This document shows positions 24,666 to 32,568 of a stretch of DNA of 64,000 nt, piece by piece. Each line of letters begins with the position of its first letter. The stretch's first letter is position 1. The DNA is from VRUE01 sp963701265. GTDB taxonomy: Bacteria > Actinomycetota > Thermoleophilia > Solirubrobacterales > 70-9. The stretch covers positions 1,984,001 to 2,048,000 of the forward strand of contig OY969581.1 in assembly GCA_963701265.1 (NCBI GenBank), read 5' to 3'. The notes under the pieces were generated by a model. It saw only the letters and a program-made list of their open reading frames with translations, did not search any database and was not told where the DNA came from. Both the position numbers and the translations under genes were made by a program.

Positions 24666-26957
24666 TTAATAAGTCTCAACTATCTCGTAGAGCGTGGTGC
24701 GCTGAGCGGGCTCGCGGCCACCGGCACGAGCGGCGCCGATCAGCTGCTCGGGCTCGAGCCGGACGCCGTGCTGGGAGCCGGCCATGCGCGAGATGTTCTC
24801 CTCCATCAGCGTTCCACCGAGGTCGTTGACCCCCCAACGCAGCGCCTCGGTGGCGGCGTCGAGGCCCATCTTCACCCAGCTCGCCTGCAGGTTCGGAATC
24901 GTCTTGCCAAGCGCGAGGCGGAAGGCGGCGGTGTGCTTGAGGTTCTCCGCCGCCGATATCTCCTCGATCCCGTGGGTGCGGCCGAGCATCGTGTTGAAGG
25001 GGATGAAACTGAGCGGCACGAACTCGGTGATGCCACCGGTGCGCTCCTGCAGGGCGCGGACGACGCGCATGTGCCGGGCCAGCTCGCGCGGCTCCTCGAT
25101 GTGGCCGAACATCACGGTCGAGGTCGAGCGCAGCCCAGCGCGGTGCGAGGCCTCGATGATCTCCACCCAGCGATCCGCCGGCAGCTTGTTGGGCGAGATC
25201 CGCTGCCGCACCCCGTCGTCGAGCACCTCTGCCGCGGTCCCCGGCGTCGAGCCGAGGCCGCACTCGATCAGGTACTCGAAGACCTCCTCCGGCCCCTTGC
25301 CCGAGCGCTCGCACATGTAGTGGACCTCCATCGGCGAGTAGGCGTGCAGGTGCAGCTGCGGCGCCACGTCCTTCGCCAGCCGCAGCCACTTGCCGTACTC
25401 CTCGAGCGTCAGGTCGGGATGGATGCCGCCCTGCATGCAGAGCTCGGTCGCCCCGAACTCAACCGCTTCGAGTACGCGCTCAGCAAAGTCCTCCTCCGAG
25501 ACCTCATAGGCGTCCGGCGAGCGCTTGCCCTGCCCGAACCCGCAGAAGGCGCAACCGACCACGCAGATGTTGGTGAAGTTGATGTTTCGATTGACGACAA
25601 ACGTCACCCGGTCCCCAGCCAGCTCTCGACGAAGCTCGTCGGCCGCCACCCGCATCTCCTCAATCACCTCCGGCCGCGTCTCGGCGAAGAGCGCCGTCAA
25701 CTCGTCCTCTGACAACTCACTGCCATCGCGACCCTTGGAGATCGCCTTCTCGGCGAGTCCGGGATCGATCGTCTCCTCGGTCCTCCGTCCCGAACCGCTG
25801 CGCGGAATGAAGCTCCAGTACTTCAGCTTGATCACATCCAGGACCCCCTGCTCCATCCACTCGGGATCCATGTACTGCGGGTAGACGCACAACCGCTCCG
25901 TCAGCGCGAACCCCTTGGGAGCCAGTCCCTTTCTGACCTCGTGGGGGCTGGGAAACGCGTGCTCGGGCGAGATGTGGTCGCCGTTCGCCGACAGCCCGCC
26001 CAGATCGGTAGCTCCTGCCTCGACCAGCTCATCCCAGTCGTCCGACAGATTCGGCGGCACCTGTACCCCCACGTCCGGCATCAACCGCTTGCACTCCAGA
26101 ATCAACCGCTTGATGTCCTCAACGCCAACGGTGCTCGCCCAAGCTGGCAAGGAGGGCGGGGGTGCCCCTCCACGCAGCGGCGTCCCCTTTTTCGCCCGGC
26201 TGGCCCCCTCGGACGGCGACTCAACGCCATTGGCGAAAAACCCAGCAAGAGGAGGGGCACCCCCGCCCTCCTCCCACCTTTCGCGCGCAGCCTCGTCGGC
26301 AATATCCGCCACTTCAGCCCCGTAGTACCGCGGATGCGGCACGAAGTTCTGCAAGATCATCTCTTGGATATGCCCGTAGCGCCCGTGCAGCTCAGCCAGC
26401 GCTTCCAGCGATTCGACCTGCTCCTCCTCGGTCTCCCCGATGCCAATCAAGATGCCGCTCGTGAACGGGATCTTGAGTTCACCAGCGGCCTCGATCGTCG
26501 CCAATCGCTGGGCAGGGTGCTTCGTAGGGGACCCGGCGTGGACGGTCTCCATCAGTCGCTCGGAGACCGACTCGAGCATCAAGCCCTGCGAAGCCGTGAC
26601 CTCTCGCAGTCGAGCTAGATCGGGACGGTCGAGCACCCCAATGTTCGTGTGCGGGAGCATGCCTCGCTCAAGCGCTCGCTCGCAGGACCAGATGACATAG
26701 GACGTGAAGTCCTCATGGCCCCACTCGGCGAGCTTGGCTGCGACGACAGGGTTGACCTCGGGTCGCTCCCCCGTGAGAACCAGAAGCTCCTTGGCATTGC
26801 GACGAACAGCTTCGTCTAGAAGCTTTTCGACCTCCTCAGGGCTGCGAATGTGCGCCTGGTGCGTGGCGAAGGCGCAGTACTTGCAGTAGCACTGGCAGGT
26901 GCGTGAGAGCGAGAGCGTGTAGTTCCGCGAGAAGGTGACCCGGCGCACGCTGCCCAA
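24666..26957 (-). CDS. fbiC: FbiC: fused CofH/CofG Fo synthase
   Basis: A 763-residue two-headed radical SAM enzyme making the deazaflavin Fo from tyrosine and a riboflavin precursor. The first cluster is C21-x3-C25-x2-C28 (CQCYCKYC) and the second C465-x3-C469-x2-C472 (CVVGCAFC). Order and spacing match actinobacterial FbiC. Residues 229-269 are an extra Gly/Pro-rich segment not expected in the family; it coincides exactly with a 121 bp inverted-repeat element (26151-26271) that keeps the frame. fbiC is separate from the npdG-cofDCE operon by about 2 kb. GTG or ATG near 26957 is the start. Confidence 0.95.
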   Translation of the reverse strand: MGSVRRVTFSRNYTLSLSRTCQCYCKYCAFATHQAHIRSPEEVEKLLDEAVRRNAKELLVLTGERPEVNPVVAAKLAEWGHEDFTSYVIWSCERALERGMLPHTNIGVLDRPDLARLREVTASQGLMLESVSERLMETVHAGSPTKHPAQRLATIEAAGELKIPFTSGILIGIGETEEEQVESLEALAELHGRYGHIQEMILQNFVPHPRYYGAEVADIADEAARERWEEGGGAPPLAGFFANGVESPSEGASRAKKGTPLRGGAPPPSLPAWASTVGVEDIKRLILECKRLMPDVGVQVPPNLSDDWDELVEAGATDLGGLSANGDHISPEHAFPSPHEVRKGLAPKGFALTERLCVYPQYMDPEWMEQGVLDVIKLKYWSFIPRSGSGRRTEETIDPGLAEKAISKGRDGSELSEDELTALFAETRPEVIEEMRVAADELRRELAGDRVTFVVNRNINFTNICVVGCAFCGFGQGKRSPDAYEVSEEDFAERVLEAVEFGATELCMQGGIHPDLTLEEYGKWLRLAKDVAPQLHLHAYSPMEVHYMCERSGKGPEEVFEYLIECGLGSTPGTAAEVLDDGVRQRISPNKLPADRWVEIIEASHRAGLRSTSTVMFGHIEEPRELARHMRVVRALQERTGGITEFVPLSFIPFNTMLGRTHGIEEISAAENLKHTAAFRLALGKTIPNLQASWVKMGLDAATEALRWGVNDLGGTLMEENISRMAGSQHGVRLEPEQLIGAARAGGREPAQRTTLYEIVETY
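26151..26271. repeat. inverted-repeat element inserted in frame in fbiC
   Basis: The outer arms 26151-26171 and 26251-26271 are perfect 21 bp inverted repeats (arms start GGAGGGCGGGG and GGAGGGGCACC). An inner 9 bp inverted repeat TTTTTCGCC/GGCGAAAAA lies at 26189-26197 and 26232-26240. The element encodes an interdomain Gly/Pro-rich loop after RERW in FbiC. Shape and position recall palindromic elements that insert in frame in proteins, such as the Rickettsia palindromic elements, though no relation by sequence is claimed. Confidence 0.8.
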
Positions 26958-26972
26958 GCTACTGCAAGAAAG

Positions 26973-26999
26973 GACCGGGCCGGCATTGCCGGCCCGGTC
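26973..26999 (-). terminator. intrinsic terminator downstream of the aquaporin gene
   Basis: GACCGGGCCGGCA and its exact complement TGCCGGCCCGGTC form a 13 bp stem with a one-base loop, followed on the minus strand by CCTTTCTTG. It lies 37 bp after the aquaporin stop and just before the fbiC start, so it separates the two transcripts. Confidence 0.75.
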
Positions 27000-27035
27000 T
27001 CAAGTCAGTCGAATCGAGGCCCGAAGGCCCCGCTC

Positions 27036-27794
27036 CTAGCGAGCGCCCTCGGAGTACTTCTCGACCGGAGGCCGCACTGGCTCGGCCGGCTCGGTCGGCG
27101 GCAGGCCGCCCTTTTCGATCACGAAGCGAAACACCGCGGCCGCCAGCAGCGAGCCGACGATCGGGCCGACCAGGTAGGGCCAGACGCCGCCCCACTCGTT
27201 GCCGACCAGCGCCGGGCCGAACCAACGGGCCGGGTTGAAGGAACCGCCGGTCAGCGGGCCGCCGACCATGACGATGAAGCCAAGCGTGGTGCCGATTGCC
27301 AGCGGCGCCCACTCCTTGAAGCTCTTGCGCGAGTAGACCGCGGCCAAGATCACGAGCACGAGGCAGAAGGTGCCGATCGCCTCGATGATCGCGCCCTGGG
27401 TGTTCCCACCCAGGATGCCGCTCACGGTTGCGGCGCCGTAGTGGGTGGCACGCCCCTCGTCGAGCAGCAGGCCCTTGCAGAGCAGCGCGCCGAGCACGCC
27501 GCCGGAAAGCTGGGCCAGCATGAAGATCAGGGCGTCGATCGACCCGATTCGCTTGATCGCCCAGGCCGCAAGCGTGACCGCGGGGTTGAAGTGCCCACCG
27601 CTGACCACGCCGAACATGACGATGAGGCCAAAGAGCAGGAAGGCATGGGTGAGCCCGATTACCGCGAAGTCAGTCCCAAACTGGGCCTGTTCGCCGGTCG
27701 ATAGGAAAAGCACCACAACCGTGGTGATGAAAAACACCAACAAAAAGGTGCCTATTAGCTCAGCAAGGTATGCCGGTAGTCCTCGTTCCTGCAC
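27036..27794 (-). CDS. aquaporin/MIP family channel
   Basis: A 252-residue six-helix channel with both NPA half-helices: GGHFNPAVT near 67 and GGSFNPARWF near 185. The internal repeat of the MIP fold is plain. Large residues near the selectivity filter are not obvious enough to choose between water and glycerol. The C-terminal tail is Pro/Glu-rich and cytoplasmic. It is a single gene with its own terminator; GGAGGAGAGAG just upstream of ATG 27794 is a strong ribosome binding site. Confidence 0.92.
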   Translation of the reverse strand: MQERGLPAYLAELIGTFLLVFFITTVVVLFLSTGEQAQFGTDFAVIGLTHAFLLFGLIVMFGVVSGGHFNPAVTLAAWAIKRIGSIDALIFMLAQLSGGVLGALLCKGLLLDEGRATHYGAATVSGILGGNTQGAIIEAIGTFCLVLVILAAVYSRKSFKEWAPLAIGTTLGFIVMVGGPLTGGSFNPARWFGPALVGNEWGGVWPYLVGPIVGSLLAAAVFRFVIEKGGLPPTEPAEPVRPPVEKYSEGAR

Positions 27795-27878
27795 TCTCTC
27801 TCCTCCTAGATCCCTGATTCGACTGGGGGCGGCGCCAGTCTACCCATATTGAGCGAATGAAATAGCGTCCCGAGCCAG

Positions 27879-28844
27879 ATGAAGTTGGTTGTCGCGCTGC
27901 TGGCGGCCGCCTCCCTGCTAGCCGGCCTCGCCGGCTGCGGGGGGAGCGGCGCTGAACCGGGCGCGCCTAGCGGCGCGACCCTTGTGCTCGACTTCACGCC
28001 GAACGCCGTGCACTCCGGCATCTACGCGGCGCGGCGCCAGGGCTTCTATCGCGACGCGGAAATCGACCTGACGATCCGCCAGCCCGGCGAATCGACCGAC
28101 GCGCCGAAGCTGCTCGCCGCCGGCCGCGCCGACTTCGCCATCCTCGACATCCACGACCTCGGCATCGCCCGCGAGCGCGGCATCGACCTGGTCGGCACGA
28201 TGCCGCTGGTCCAACGCCCACTCGCCGCGGTGATCGCCCGCGGCGACCGCGGCATCGCCCGGCCCCGCGATCTCGAAGGCCGCACCGTCGGCGTCACCGG
28301 CCTGCCCTCCGACGAAGCGGTGGTCGACTCCGAGGTGGGCGCCGACGGCGGCAATCCGGCGAAGGTGAAGCGGGTGACGATCGGCTTCAACGCGATCTCC
28401 TCGCTGGCGGCCGGCAGGGTCGACGCCGCGACCGGCTTCTGGAACGCCGAGGGCGTCGCCCTGCGACAGCAGGGCGTCCCGATCAAGATCTTCAAGGTCG
28501 ACCGCTACGGCGCTCCGCCCTACCCCGAGCTCGTCCTCGTCACCTCGCGAGAGACCATCCAGCGCGATCCCGATCTGGTCGAAGCGGTGCTCGACGCAAC
28601 CACCCGCGGCTACGAATACGCCGTCAACAACCCCGAACGCGCCCTCGACGACCTGCTCACCGAAGTGCCCAGCCTCGAGCGGGCCGAACAGCAAGCGCAG
28701 CTCGACGTGCTGCTGCCCGGCCTGCACCCGCGGCCCTTCGACCCGGCCGTGCTGCGCGCCTGGGCGCGCTGGGACCTCGAACACGGCCTGCTCGGGCGAC
28801 CCCTCGATGTGGACGCAGCGTTCGAGCTAGGCTTGCAGCCGTGA
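27879..28844 (+). CDS. THI5/NMT1-like ABC substrate-binding lipoprotein
   Basis: A 321-residue periplasmic-type binding protein. The N-terminal lipobox LAGC (cysteine 20) indicates a membrane-anchored lipoprotein. LDFTPNAVHSGIYAARRQGF is the signature of the pyrimidine-precursor (HMP/thiamine-type) binding branch, and GRADFAILD and GVTGLPSDEAVV follow. No permease or ATPase gene is adjacent, so its transporter is elsewhere. GTGA overlap links it to the next small gene. Confidence 0.85.
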   Translation: MKLVVALLAAASLLAGLAGCGGSGAEPGAPSGATLVLDFTPNAVHSGIYAARRQGFYRDAEIDLTIRQPGESTDAPKLLAAGRADFAILDIHDLGIARERGIDLVGTMPLVQRPLAAVIARGDRGIARPRDLEGRTVGVTGLPSDEAVVDSEVGADGGNPAKVKRVTIGFNAISSLAAGRVDAATGFWNAEGVALRQQGVPIKIFKVDRYGAPPYPELVLVTSRETIQRDPDLVEAVLDATTRGYEYAVNNPERALDDLLTEVPSLERAEQQAQLDVLLPGLHPRPFDPAVLRAWARWDLEHGLLGRPLDVDAAFELGLQP

Positions 28845-29203
28845 GCCTGGCCGCCGACTTCCAGCAGGTGCTCGAGGCGATGCCGTCGGATTGGACCGAC
28901 CTCGAGCTCGACCTCCGGATCGAGGACGAGAGCCGCTACGTCGACGCCGCGGTGGCGCTGAGCCAGGTCAACGCGCAGCCCTACTCCCAGGCCGACTGGG
29001 ACTGGCGCCTGATCGTCGCCCACAGCTTCGGCCACGCCGCCGCCGCGGAGACGGTCAAGGGCGTCCTCGCCAAGCTCGACGCCGACGGCATCGGCGGCGA
29101 GATGCAGCTGCGCGAGGTGCGCGAGGGCCGCGCCGAGGTCGTGCAGATGTGGGGCCGGCCCGAGAGCGTTCGCGAGGAGTTCCGCGAACGCCGCTCGCTC
29201 TAG
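28841..29203 (+). CDS. conserved-looking cytoplasmic protein, unknown function
   Basis: A 120-residue acidic protein starting at GTG 28841, overlapping the binding-protein stop by 4 bp and the next gene by one base. It contains DWDWRLIVAHSFGHAAAAE and a charged C-terminus (REEFRERRSL). No transmembrane segment or signal is seen. I recognise no family. Its coupling to the binding protein and the receiver-like protein suggests a shared but unknown role. Confidence 0.65.
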   Translation: MSLAADFQQVLEAMPSDWTDLELDLRIEDESRYVDAAVALSQVNAQPYSQADWDWRLIVAHSFGHAAAAETVKGVLAKLDADGIGGEMQLREVREGRAEVVQMWGRPESVREEFRERRSL

Positions 29204-29526
29204 TGGCCCGCGTCGTCGCGATCTCCTCCGACCTCCTGCTCGGCAGCAAGGTCGAGGCAATGCTGAGCGCCGCCGGACACGAGGTGACCCTCTCCCCCTC
29301 GCTTGCCACCGCCTCGCTCGAGGGCGTCGAGCTGATCGTCGCCGACCTCGACGCCGAGGACCCCCAAACGCTTGCGAGCGCCGACATCCCGGTGCTCGGC
29401 TACTACTCCCACGTCGAGGTCGAGACCAAGCAGGCCGCCGACGCAGCCGGGATCGACCTGGCCGTCCCCCGCTCCCGCATGGCGCGTGAACTCCCCGAGC
29501 TGGTCGCCAAGCTCCTCGGCACCTAG
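29203..29526 (+). CDS. receiver-like domain protein
   Basis: A 107-residue alpha/beta protein from GTG 29203: VARVVAISSDLLLGSKVEAM, LIVADLDAEDPQ and VLGYYSHVEVETKQAADAAG resemble the strands of a CheY-type receiver fold. The usual acidic phospho-acceptor may be the Asp in VADLDA; the conserved lysine is replaced or shifted (SRMARELP). It is probably a pseudo-receiver. It ends 4 bp inside the convergent NRAMP gene. Confidence 0.6.
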   Translation: MARVVAISSDLLLGSKVEAMLSAAGHEVTLSPSLATASLEGVELIVADLDAEDPQTLASADIPVLGYYSHVEVETKQAADAAGIDLAVPRSRMARELPELVAKLLGT

Positions 29527-30863
29527 CCGAAGAACACCTGCTGCAGGAGGAAGACGTTGAGGGCGATGATCATCGCCGCCAGCGTCCCCGCGAACCCGGT
29601 CAGCCAGCGCGGGTTGACCATGGCGCCCATCACATCCTTCTTCGAGGCCAGCATCAGCAGCGGCACCAGGGCGAAGGGGATGCCGAAGGAGAGGACGACC
29701 TGGCTGGCGACCAGGGCATCGGTGGGGTCGAGCCCGAGGCCGAGCACGACCAGGGCCGGCGCCAGGGTGATCGCGCGGCGCAGGAAGATCGGGATGCGAC
29801 GGCGGATGAAGCCCTGCATCACCACCTGCCCGGCCATCGTGCCGACCGAGGAGGAGGCGAAGCCGGAGGCGAGCAGGGCGATGGCAAAGACCGTCGCCGC
29901 GTTGACCGAGACCAACGACTTGAGCCCGTCGTAGGCGCCGTCGATCGAGTCGATCCCGGAGAGGCCGCCTTCGTGGAACAGGGCGGCGGCGACGATCATC
30001 ATCGAGAGGTTGATCACGCCGGCGAGCGACATCGCGATCACCACGTCGATCTTCTCGAAGCGCAGGATGCGCTTGCGCTCCTCGGTGTTGCGGCCGACGA
30101 TCCGCCGCTGGGTCAGCGCCGAGTGCAGGTAGATCACGTGCGGCATCACCGTGGCGCCGATGATCCCGGTGGCGAGCAGGATGCTCTCGGTGCCGCCAAA
30201 GCCGGGCACGAAGAGGTGCTTGGCCACTTCGCCCCCGTCCGGGTTGGCGTGGAAGAGCTCGAAGACGAAGGAGGCGACGACGACGCCGACCAGGGCCGTG
30301 ATCACTGCCTCGAGCCGGCGGAAGCCCCGCTGCTGCAGGGCGAGGATGCCGAAGGCACCCGCGCCGGCAATCAGCCCCGCCGGGAAGAGCGGGATGCCGA
30401 AGAGCAGGTTGAGGCCGAGCGCGGCGCCGACCACCTCGGCGATATCGGTCGCCATCGCCACCACCTCGGCCTGCAGCCAGAGGCCGATCGAGGTGCGCCG
30501 CGAGAACGTTTCGCGGCAGAGCTCGGCGAGGTTCTTGCCGGTCGCGATCCCCAGCTTCGCCGACTGGGTCTGCACCACCATCGCGATCAGGTTGGCCGCG
30601 AGGATCACCCAGAGCAGCAGGTAGCCGAACTTGGCGCCACCGGCGATGTTGGTGGCGAAGTTGCCGGGGTCGATGTAGGCGACGGCGGCGACGAAGGCAG
30701 GCCCGAGGAAGGGCCAGAGACGGGCCGGACCGCGGGCGTGACCATCGAGCGAGCGGCGGGCGGCGCGGGCTACCGCGGCCTCGCCGGGGAGGACGTCCTC
30801 GACCGCGGCGTCGGCGACAGGAGCCTCCTCGACCGGAGCGTCGCTGCCGGGCGGCGAGCTCAC
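29523..30863 (-). CDS. mntH: NRAMP-family divalent metal transporter
   Basis: A 446-residue protein with about 11 membrane helices. The helix 1 metal motif is YIDPGNFATN near 65 and the helix 6 motif MPHVIYLHSALTQ near 236. This is the proton-coupled Mn2+/Fe2+ importer family. It overlaps the MntR-like gene by 4 bp and is last in a four-gene minus-strand operon (multicopper oxidase, ZIP, regulator, NRAMP), consistent with manganese or iron uptake under metal control. Confidence 0.9.
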   Translation of the reverse strand: MSSPPGSDAPVEEAPVADAAVEDVLPGEAAVARAARRSLDGHARGPARLWPFLGPAFVAAVAYIDPGNFATNIAGGAKFGYLLLWVILAANLIAMVVQTQSAKLGIATGKNLAELCRETFSRRTSIGLWLQAEVVAMATDIAEVVGAALGLNLLFGIPLFPAGLIAGAGAFGILALQQRGFRRLEAVITALVGVVVASFVFELFHANPDGGEVAKHLFVPGFGGTESILLATGIIGATVMPHVIYLHSALTQRRIVGRNTEERKRILRFEKIDVVIAMSLAGVINLSMMIVAAALFHEGGLSGIDSIDGAYDGLKSLVSVNAATVFAIALLASGFASSSVGTMAGQVVMQGFIRRRIPIFLRRAITLAPALVVLGLGLDPTDALVASQVVLSFGIPFALVPLLMLASKKDVMGAMVNPRWLTGFAGTLAAMIIALNVFLLQQVFFG

Positions 30864-31333
30864 CGCCGGCTGCTTCCTTCCCCCGGGGGCTTCAGATCGG
30901 GACCGGGAATCGCCGAGCCGTGGGGATCGTGGCTGGGTTCACCCAGCTTGGCCGCGATCAGCAGCTCGAGCTCCTCGGAGATGTAGTGCTCGAGCACCTC
31001 GGCCTCGGCGTGGACGCGGTCCTCGGGCATGCCCAGCGCCTCGGCGAGGTAGGCCTCGATCAAGCGGTGGTGGCGAATCACCTCGAGTGCGACCTTCTCC
31101 CCCGCCGGCGTCAGGGTCACGCCCTTGTAGGGCAGGTAATCGACCAGGCCGAGGTCGGCAAGCCGCTTCAGCATCGAGGTCGCCGTTGCCGGCGTCACCT
31201 TCAGCCGCGCCGCCAACTCGCCGTTGCTGACCGGGCCCGGGCGGTCGGCCGAGAGCGCGTAGATCGCCTTCGCGTAGTCCTCGATCGCCTCGGTGGAGGG
31301 CGCGCGCCGCGGGCTGCCGCCGGAGGCGGCCAT
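30860..31333 (-). CDS. mntR: DtxR/MntR-family metal-responsive repressor
   Basis: A 157-residue regulator: winged helix at 14-75 (NGELAARLKVTPATATSMLK, then GVTLTPAGE) and a dimerisation/metal-binding half (VIRHHRLIEAYL; EAEVLEHYISEEL). The residue equal to DtxR Cys102 is Glu, as in MntR, which favours manganese sensing; the second N-terminal ligand of MntR (Glu11) is Lys here. No SH3-like C-terminal domain is present. Its start overlaps the ZIP stop. It probably binds the palindromes at 33708-33742. Confidence 0.85.
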   Translation of the reverse strand: MAASGGSPRRAPSTEAIEDYAKAIYALSADRPGPVSNGELAARLKVTPATATSMLKRLADLGLVDYLPYKGVTLTPAGEKVALEVIRHHRLIEAYLAEALGMPEDRVHAEAEVLEHYISEELELLIAAKLGEPSHDPHGSAIPGPDLKPPGEGSSRR

Positions 31334-32568
31334 CAGACGGACACCAGCAGGCCGGTGACGTAGAGCAGGGCGATGCCGGCAAGCATGCCAGCGACCGAGA
31401 GCGGGTGCAGGATGCGCCCGTCGGGATCGCGCATCGCCGGAGCAATCTGCACGATCACCCTGGCGATCGCGCCGACGCCGACGCCGAAGAGCAGCGCCGC
31501 CAGGCTCGGGTTGAAGGCCGCAGCGCCGATCCAGGCACCGAGCACCGCCGGCGCTCCGGCGATCAACCCAAGCGCCAGCAACCAGCGGAACCCCACCCCC
31601 GCGTTCGGTCCGTCGCCCTCGCGCAGCGGTGCGACGATCGCCAGTCCCTCGGTCGTGTTGTGGATAGCGAAGCCGACGACGAGGAAAGCGCCGAGGGCGA
31701 GTGCCCCGGTGGCGTAGGAGGAGCCGATCGCAAGACCCTCGCCGAGGTTGTGGAGGCCGATCCCAATCGCGACCAGCAGCGCCATGTAGAGACCGCCCTG
31801 GGCAGCGGAACCAGCGCCGGGGCCGGCAAGGCGATCGCGTCGTCGCGCCAGGTAGGCGTCGATCGCGGCCAGCACCAGGTAGGCGACCAGCGCCCCGGCG
31901 AAGACCAGGGCCGAGCCACCGAAGGCGCTCGGCGCCTCGGCGGCGATCTCGAGCCCCTCGAGCGCGGCGTCGATCGCCAGCAGCGCCAGCAGGCCGACGG
32001 TGAAGGCGATCAGGGCGCCGATCCAGCGCGCGTCGACGCGGCGCACGAAGGGCAGCCAGAGCATGCCGAGGCTGACCGGGACGATGCCGACGTAGACGCC
32101 GAGCAGCGCCATCAGGCCGAAGAAGCCGAGGTCCGCATCCGGAGTCTCGGTGGCAACGGGGATCGTGGCGTCGATCGTGCCGCCGGAGGAGGTCAGGACG
32201 AAGATCTCGTAGGCCTCGCCCTCGATCCAGGGATAGGAGATGCGCACGGCGGTCGAGCCGAGGCGGCCGATCTCCTCCCCATCGCTGGTCGTGAACGGCG
32301 CGAAGGCGTCGTTGACCGCCACCTGGGCGACCCGGACGGGGTCGGGGCCGTCGTTGCGCAGGGTGAGCTCGATCTCCCCCGGCCTCAACACGGTGCGCTC
32401 GACCGCCACTTCCTCCAGCGGTGGTCCCGTGCGGTCGCCGAGCCCGGGACCGCCGAGCAGGGCAAAGGCGGCGATCGCCGCCCCGATCAAGGCGAGCGGC
32501 AGGAGTCCCAACGCCCAGGCCGGAAGTCGCGCGCCCGGCAGCTGCTCGACCCGCCCCCCCGCCTCCAT
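31333..32568 (-). CDS. ZIP-family metal transporter with an extracytoplasmic insert
   Basis: A 411-residue protein. After one N-terminal helix (ALGLLPLALIGAAIAAFALL), residues about 48-145 form a soluble beta-rich domain (VLRPGEIELTLRNDGPDPVR) like a small Ig/cupredoxin-type fold. The ZIP core follows, with metal-site helices GIGLHNLGEGLAIGSS and GFAIHNTTEGLAI. The extra domain is unusual for ZIP proteins and may bind the partner oxidase or metal. Start and stop codons overlap both neighbours, so translation is coupled. Confidence 0.88.
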   Translation of the reverse strand: MEAGGRVEQLPGARLPAWALGLLPLALIGAAIAAFALLGGPGLGDRTGPPLEEVAVERTVLRPGEIELTLRNDGPDPVRVAQVAVNDAFAPFTTSDGEEIGRLGSTAVRISYPWIEGEAYEIFVLTSSGGTIDATIPVATETPDADLGFFGLMALLGVYVGIVPVSLGMLWLPFVRRVDARWIGALIAFTVGLLALLAIDAALEGLEIAAEAPSAFGGSALVFAGALVAYLVLAAIDAYLARRRDRLAGPGAGSAAQGGLYMALLVAIGIGLHNLGEGLAIGSSYATGALALGAFLVVGFAIHNTTEGLAIVAPLREGDGPNAGVGFRWLLALGLIAGAPAVLGAWIGAAAFNPSLAALLFGVGVGAIARVIVQIAPAMRDPDGRILHPLSVAGMLAGIALLYVTGLLVSV

